From positions 1-8,707 of the forward strand of contig CALKIP010000334.1 of the NCBI GenBank assembly GCA_937995995.1: DNA of 8,707 nucleotides. The letters run 5' to 3'. Positions 6,242 through 8,707 of the stretch are shown here, piece by piece. This stretch comes from an uncultured bacterium (lineage in GTDB: Bacteria > Gemmatimonadota > Gemmatimonadetes > Longimicrobiales > RSA9). The notes beneath the pieces were generated by a model. The model was given only the letters and a program-made list of their open reading frames with translations, ran no database searches and was not told the DNA's origin. The position numbers were made by a program, and so were the translations under genes. Each line of letters opens with the position of its first letter. The first letter of the stretch is position 1.

Positions 6242-7330
6242 TCATACCGCGCCCGTCTGCTCGACCACCCACCGCGTCACATCCGGCAGCGAGCCCGTCT
6301 CCTCGTAGATCTCGCGCATCCGTGTTGCGGCGGTCCCCTGTTCGAGGATCCAGTGCGCCTCGGAGAGGACGTCGCCATCGCCGTATCGCTCCGAGAGGGG
6401 GCGGATGCGGTCGATCAGCGCGGTGATCGCCTCCCGTGCGGGAATCTGATCGCCCGTCGGTGGATCCAGCCGGTAGAAATGGGCATCGAGGCCGAAGCGG
6501 GCGGCGCGCCAGCGATTCTCTAAAAGGAGCTGCAGGTCGGTCCCCGTCCGCTGCGGCGCGGGCCGGTCGTGGAACATGATGGTCAGCGCACGTGCAAGGG
6601 CGGCCAGGAGCGTCGCCGTCTCCAGGCGCGGGCATCCGTCGAAGAAGCGGAACTCCAGCGTCGGGTAGCGGAGACTCGGGCGGATGTCCCACGCGATCGG
6701 ACTCTGGCCGATCCGCCGGTCCTCTTCAGTGATGAGCAGCCGGAGCAGCCGCGTGTACTCGCCCGACGTCGCGACGGGTAGCGGCGGCCCGACGCGCGGC
6801 GACAGGGCGCGCAGGATCGTCCGGAAACTCTCATACCCCGTGTCCTCGCCGAATTGGAAGGGAGAGCTGGCCGAGAGGGCAAGGAGGTGCGGGATGTAGG
6901 GAGCTGCGCCGCTCATGGCGCGCACGGCGGCTTCCACGTTGGGAATCGCCACGTGGACGTGCATGCCGAAGATGTGCAGCTCCCGCATGGGAGCACCGCC
7001 CCGTGCCGCGATCCGGTGGTAGCGGGGGGTGTCGCTGACCTGGTCCGGGGGATAGATCCCGACCGGGTGAAGCCCCGCCGTGGCAACGGCGAGTCCGTGT
7101 GCGGAGGCCTTGTCGATGAGCTCCTGCCGCCGGTCGCGCAGCATGCGACGCACCTCCTCCGCCGTCCCACAGACCGGCGTGGCCACTTCGACCATCGTGC
7201 GCTGGAACTCCTGCTGGACCGGATCACCATTCTCCAGCAGATCCGGCGCACGCCCCTTCAACGAGCCGGTCACGGGGTCGACGAGCTGGAATTCCTCCTC
7301 GACTCCGACCGTGAACATCTCCTGCTCCAT
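6242..7330 (-). CDS. Carboxylate-amine ligase of the GCS2 family (YbdK-like)
   Basis: The product is a 362-residue ATP-dependent ligase of the glutamate-cysteine ligase 2 family. Characterised members join glutamate to cysteine or a related amine; the real substrate here is not known. The N-terminus has the family hallmark FTVGVEEEFQLVDP (6-19), where the acidic run binds metal. Further family blocks are FGMHVHVAIP (121-130), ALSASSPFQF (151-160), WDIRPSLRYPTLEFRFFD (214-231) and ENRWRAARFGLDA (271-283). No signal peptide or membrane segment is seen, so it should be cytoplasmic. The start at 7330 is supported by AAGGGAG three bases before the ATG; the same frame is open farther upstream but there it only shadows the E1-alpha gene. 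It lies 77 bases downstream of the E1-alpha stop on the same strand, so co-transcription is possible. It could support glutathione-like thiol synthesis, but no partner synthetase is in the window. Confidence 0.9.
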   Translation of the reverse strand: MEQEMFTVGVEEEFQLVDPVTGSLKGRAPDLLENGDPVQQEFQRTMVEVATPVCGTAEEVRRMLRDRRQELIDKASAHGLAVATAGLHPVGIYPPDQVSDTPRYHRIAARGGAPMRELHIFGMHVHVAIPNVEAAVRAMSGAAPYIPHLLALSASSPFQFGEDTGYESFRTILRALSPRVGPPLPVATSGEYTRLLRLLITEEDRRIGQSPIAWDIRPSLRYPTLEFRFFDGCPRLETATLLAALARALTIMFHDRPAPQRTGTDLQLLLENRWRAARFGLDAHFYRLDPPTGDQIPAREAITALIDRIRPLSERYGDGDVLSEAHWILEQGTAATRMREIYEETGSLPDVTRWVVEQTGAV

Positions 7331-7367
7331 GCACTCCCTTTCGTTGCGAACGCATGGGCATGTGGGG

Positions 7368-7386
7368 AAAGAAGCGTACCAGCTTC
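7368..7386 (-). terminator. Weak hairpin with short T-run between E1-alpha and GCS2 genes
   Basis: On the minus strand GAAGC (7386-7382) pairs with GCTTC (7375-7371) around a 6-base loop and is followed at once by TTT (7370-7368). A 5-bp stem with three T is too weak for a confident terminator; it might reduce read-through from the E1-alpha gene into the ligase gene. Confidence 0.3.
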
Positions 7387-7407
7387 GCAGGGCGAGTAGG
7401 GCCAGGG

Positions 7408-8472
7408 CTAGGTGGGGTGGGGCAGGGGCATCTGGGTGTCGCGGGATTCCAGGGCGAGGGTGGCGGCGTGGTCGATCTCGGCGGTGACGTGGGACTCGAT
7501 CGTCTCGAGCGTGCCGCGGGTGATGCCCTGGCCGATCAGGTATTCCTCGTAGAGCCCGATCGGGTCGCGCTTGCCCCATTCCTCGAAGAGTTCGGCGGGG
7601 AAGGTGCGGCGGGCCTCGGCCTCGTCGTGCGTGGCGTGGCCGCCCATGCGGAAGGTGTCGACGACGAGGAGCGTCGGGCCTCCGCCGTCGCGTGCACGCT
7701 CCGCGGCAAGGCGCGTGGCGGCGTAGACGTCGAGTACGTTGTTGCCATCTGCGAACGCGCCGTTGATGCCGTACATCTTCGGCCACTCACGGAAATCGCC
7801 GGCGCCGTGCTGATCGAGGCGCGTGCCGAGTGCGACCTGGTTGTTCTGGATGACGAAGATCGCGGGGACCTCGAGGACGGCGGCCAGGTTCACGCCCTCG
7901 TGGAACGCGCCGGTCTTGGTCGCGCCATCGCCTACCCAGGTCAGTGCGACCCGGCGCTCGCCACGGCCGCGGAAGGCGAGGGCGACGCCGGTGATGACCG
8001 GGACCATGTCGCCCACGTGCGAGATCGGCTGGAGGACGCCGCGCGCGAGCTCGCCCGCGTGCAGGTCCCGCCCGCCGTTCGGAGAGTCGGCCGTGCCGAG
8101 ATAGGAACGCAGGAGATCCGCGACCGGCATGCCGAACTCGTGGCACGCGCCGGCGTTGCGGATCATCGGCGCCACGATGTCGCACTCCCTGTCGAGTGCG
8201 TGGACGCACCCGATCGTCGCCGCCTCCTCACCCGTACCGAGCCACGCCTTCGAGATCACGCCCTGACGGACCCAGCGCTTCAGCATGAGATCGAACAGCC
8301 GATTGCGCAGCAACCCTTCGTACAGGGCCAGGAGCCGTGCCTCGTCCAGAGAGGCGATGATCGCGCGCCGCTCCTCGTCGCGGCGGAGGCGCTCGCCGTA
8401 CTCTCGGACTCGCTCGGGGTCCGGTGTCCAGTCGACGTATTCGGGAGGATCGAAGGGAGGGTAGCGTCGCAT
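7408..8472 (-). CDS. 2-oxoacid dehydrogenase E1 component, alpha subunit (ThDP-binding)
   Basis: E1-alpha binds thiamine diphosphate and, with E1-beta, decarboxylates pyruvate or a branched-chain 2-oxoacid and passes the acyl group to the lipoyl E2. With the ATG at 8472 the protein has 354 residues, normal for a separate alpha subunit. The ThDP motif is clear: GDG at 181-183 and the closing NN at 210-211. GGRDLHAG (133-140) takes the place of the usual GGSMH region. The loop that carries the phosphorylated serine in mitochondrial enzymes reads FRMGGHATHDEAEAR (274-288), with H279 kept and no serine. KRDPIGLYEEYL (301-312) is the usual C-terminal region. A GTG at 8529 would add 19 residues but has no supporting site, whereas the ATG has a TANNNT box six bases upstream. 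No E1-beta, E2 or E3 gene is adjacent; the ligase gene follows after 77 bases. Pyruvate versus branched-chain substrate cannot be settled here. Confidence 0.9.
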   Translation of the reverse strand: MRRYPPFDPPEYVDWTPDPERVREYGERLRRDEERRAIIASLDEARLLALYEGLLRNRLFDLMLKRWVRQGVISKAWLGTGEEAATIGCVHALDRECDIVAPMIRNAGACHEFGMPVADLLRSYLGTADSPNGGRDLHAGELARGVLQPISHVGDMVPVITGVALAFRGRGERRVALTWVGDGATKTGAFHEGVNLAAVLEVPAIFVIQNNQVALGTRLDQHGAGDFREWPKMYGINGAFADGNNVLDVYAATRLAAERARDGGGPTLLVVDTFRMGGHATHDEAEARRTFPAELFEEWGKRDPIGLYEEYLIGQGITRGTLETIESHVTAEIDHAATLALESRDTQMPLPHPT

Positions 8473-8478
8473 TCCGCC

Positions 8479-8508
8479 AAGGTAATGCGGGGGTGTGGGG
8501 CCGGCCAA
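8479..8508 (-). promoter_or_regulatory. Candidate leaderless promoter for the E1-alpha gene
   Basis: On the minus strand TTGGCC (8508-8503) and TACCTT (8484-8479) are separated by 18 bases, and the second box ends six bases before the ATG at 8472. This mirrors the Nudix arrangement. The GGCGGA directly touching the ATG is too close to serve as a normal Shine-Dalgarno. A short inverted repeat, CCAAG (8505-8509) and CTTGG (8516-8520), overlaps the -35 and could be an operator. Confidence 0.4.
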
Positions 8509-8529
8509 GGATTTTCTTGGGCGGGCCAC

Positions 8530-8707
8530 GACCCCGTGGGCCGGCCCCGGGCGGGCGCGGGCGCGAGGGTTGGGTACCGGACGAGGTCCGGCCTTCCCAA
8601 CCCCATGAGGGTCGCGGCAGATCCGAGCGCCGAGAGGCTACCCCTCCCCCGCGAGGGTCGAGGATCGGCCGCCCGCGTCCCCGCCACCGGGGGGGTCGAG
8701 GCGGGGA
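8530..8707. other. Very GC-rich right-edge region without a supported gene
   Basis: Apart from the two-stage hairpin, this stretch contains three related copies of a short motif: GAGGGTCGCGG (8607-8617), GAGGGTCGAGG (8653-8663) and GGGGGTCGAGG (8691-8701). A small hairpin, CCCTC (8642-8646) with GAGGG (8653-8657), overlaps the second copy. A + reading frame from the ATG at 8485 stays open to the window end, but its Gly/Arg/Pro-rich product looks like chance at this base composition. Confidence 0.35.
8567..8603. repeat. Two-stage hairpin (8 bp plus 6 bp)
   Basis: GGGTTGGG (8567-8574) is exactly complementary to CCCAACCC (8596-8603). Inside it CCGGAC (8577-8582) is exactly complementary to GTCCGG (8586-8591) around a GAG loop. 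The two stems are joined by a small asymmetric internal loop (TA against CCTT). No T-tract follows on either strand. It could be a structured RNA element, a REP-like repeat unit, or the end signal of a gene beyond the window. Confidence 0.6.

Noticed and set aside
7331..7786. Upstream extension of the GCS2 frame
   Set aside because: The extension is Arg/His/Pro-rich and antiphase to the E1-alpha gene. The GCS2 domain begins exactly at the ATG at 7330, which has its own ribosome binding site.
8485..8707. Plus-strand frame open from the ATG at 8485 to the window edge
   Set aside because: About 74 codons without a stop are expected by chance in DNA this GC-rich. The product is Gly/Arg/Pro-rich and the stretch contains the strong hairpin.

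Overview
The window reads as an ordinary chromosomal stretch from a high-GC, Gram-negative-type bacterium. Almost every third codon position is G or C. Two proteins carry lipoprotein signal peptides, and the genes are metabolic or housekeeping in character. The mix of a ZU5-like lipoprotein, a secreted HExxH lipoprotein, a GCS2-type ligase and a divergent E1-alpha subunit would suit Gemmatimonadota or a similar high-GC phylum. That placement is an impression from protein style, not from a search. I see no phage, transposase, CRISPR array, tRNA or rRNA.

Layout, left to right. The last 28 codons of an unidentified + gene (3-89) are followed by queE (185-865, +), the radical SAM enzyme of 7-deazaguanine synthesis. 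A small ZU5-like lipoprotein gene (950-1510, -) converges on queE; a 9-bp inverted repeat spans the queE stop codon. A TPR protein gene (1575-2456, +) diverges from the lipoprotein gene across 64 bp, with a good sigma70-like promoter lying partly inside the lipoprotein gene's start. A short perfect hairpin follows, then a large convergent gene (2580-5018, -) for an 812-residue lipoprotein with an HEVAH zinc-peptidase motif. Upstream of it on the same strand is a small HNH endonuclease gene (5125-5541, -), divergent from a Nudix hydrolase gene (5614-6210, +). A GCS2-type carboxylate-amine ligase gene (6242-7330, -) converges on the Nudix gene and lies 77 bp downstream of an E1-alpha 2-oxoacid dehydrogenase gene (7408-8472, -). 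The last 235 bases are very GC-rich, without a supported gene, and carry a two-stage hairpin.

The genes do not form one evident pathway. Most are single-gene units in divergent or convergent pairs; only the E1-alpha/ligase pair, and perhaps HNH/metallopeptidase, could be co-transcribed. The observations most worth following are: the HExxH lipoprotein, whose family I do not recognise; two starts (Nudix and E1-alpha) lacking a normally spaced Shine-Dalgarno but carrying a TANNNT box exactly 6 bases before the ATG, which suggests leaderless transcripts; an E1-alpha subunit with no E1-beta gene beside it; and the compound hairpin at the right edge. I did not find a clearly new multi-gene system.
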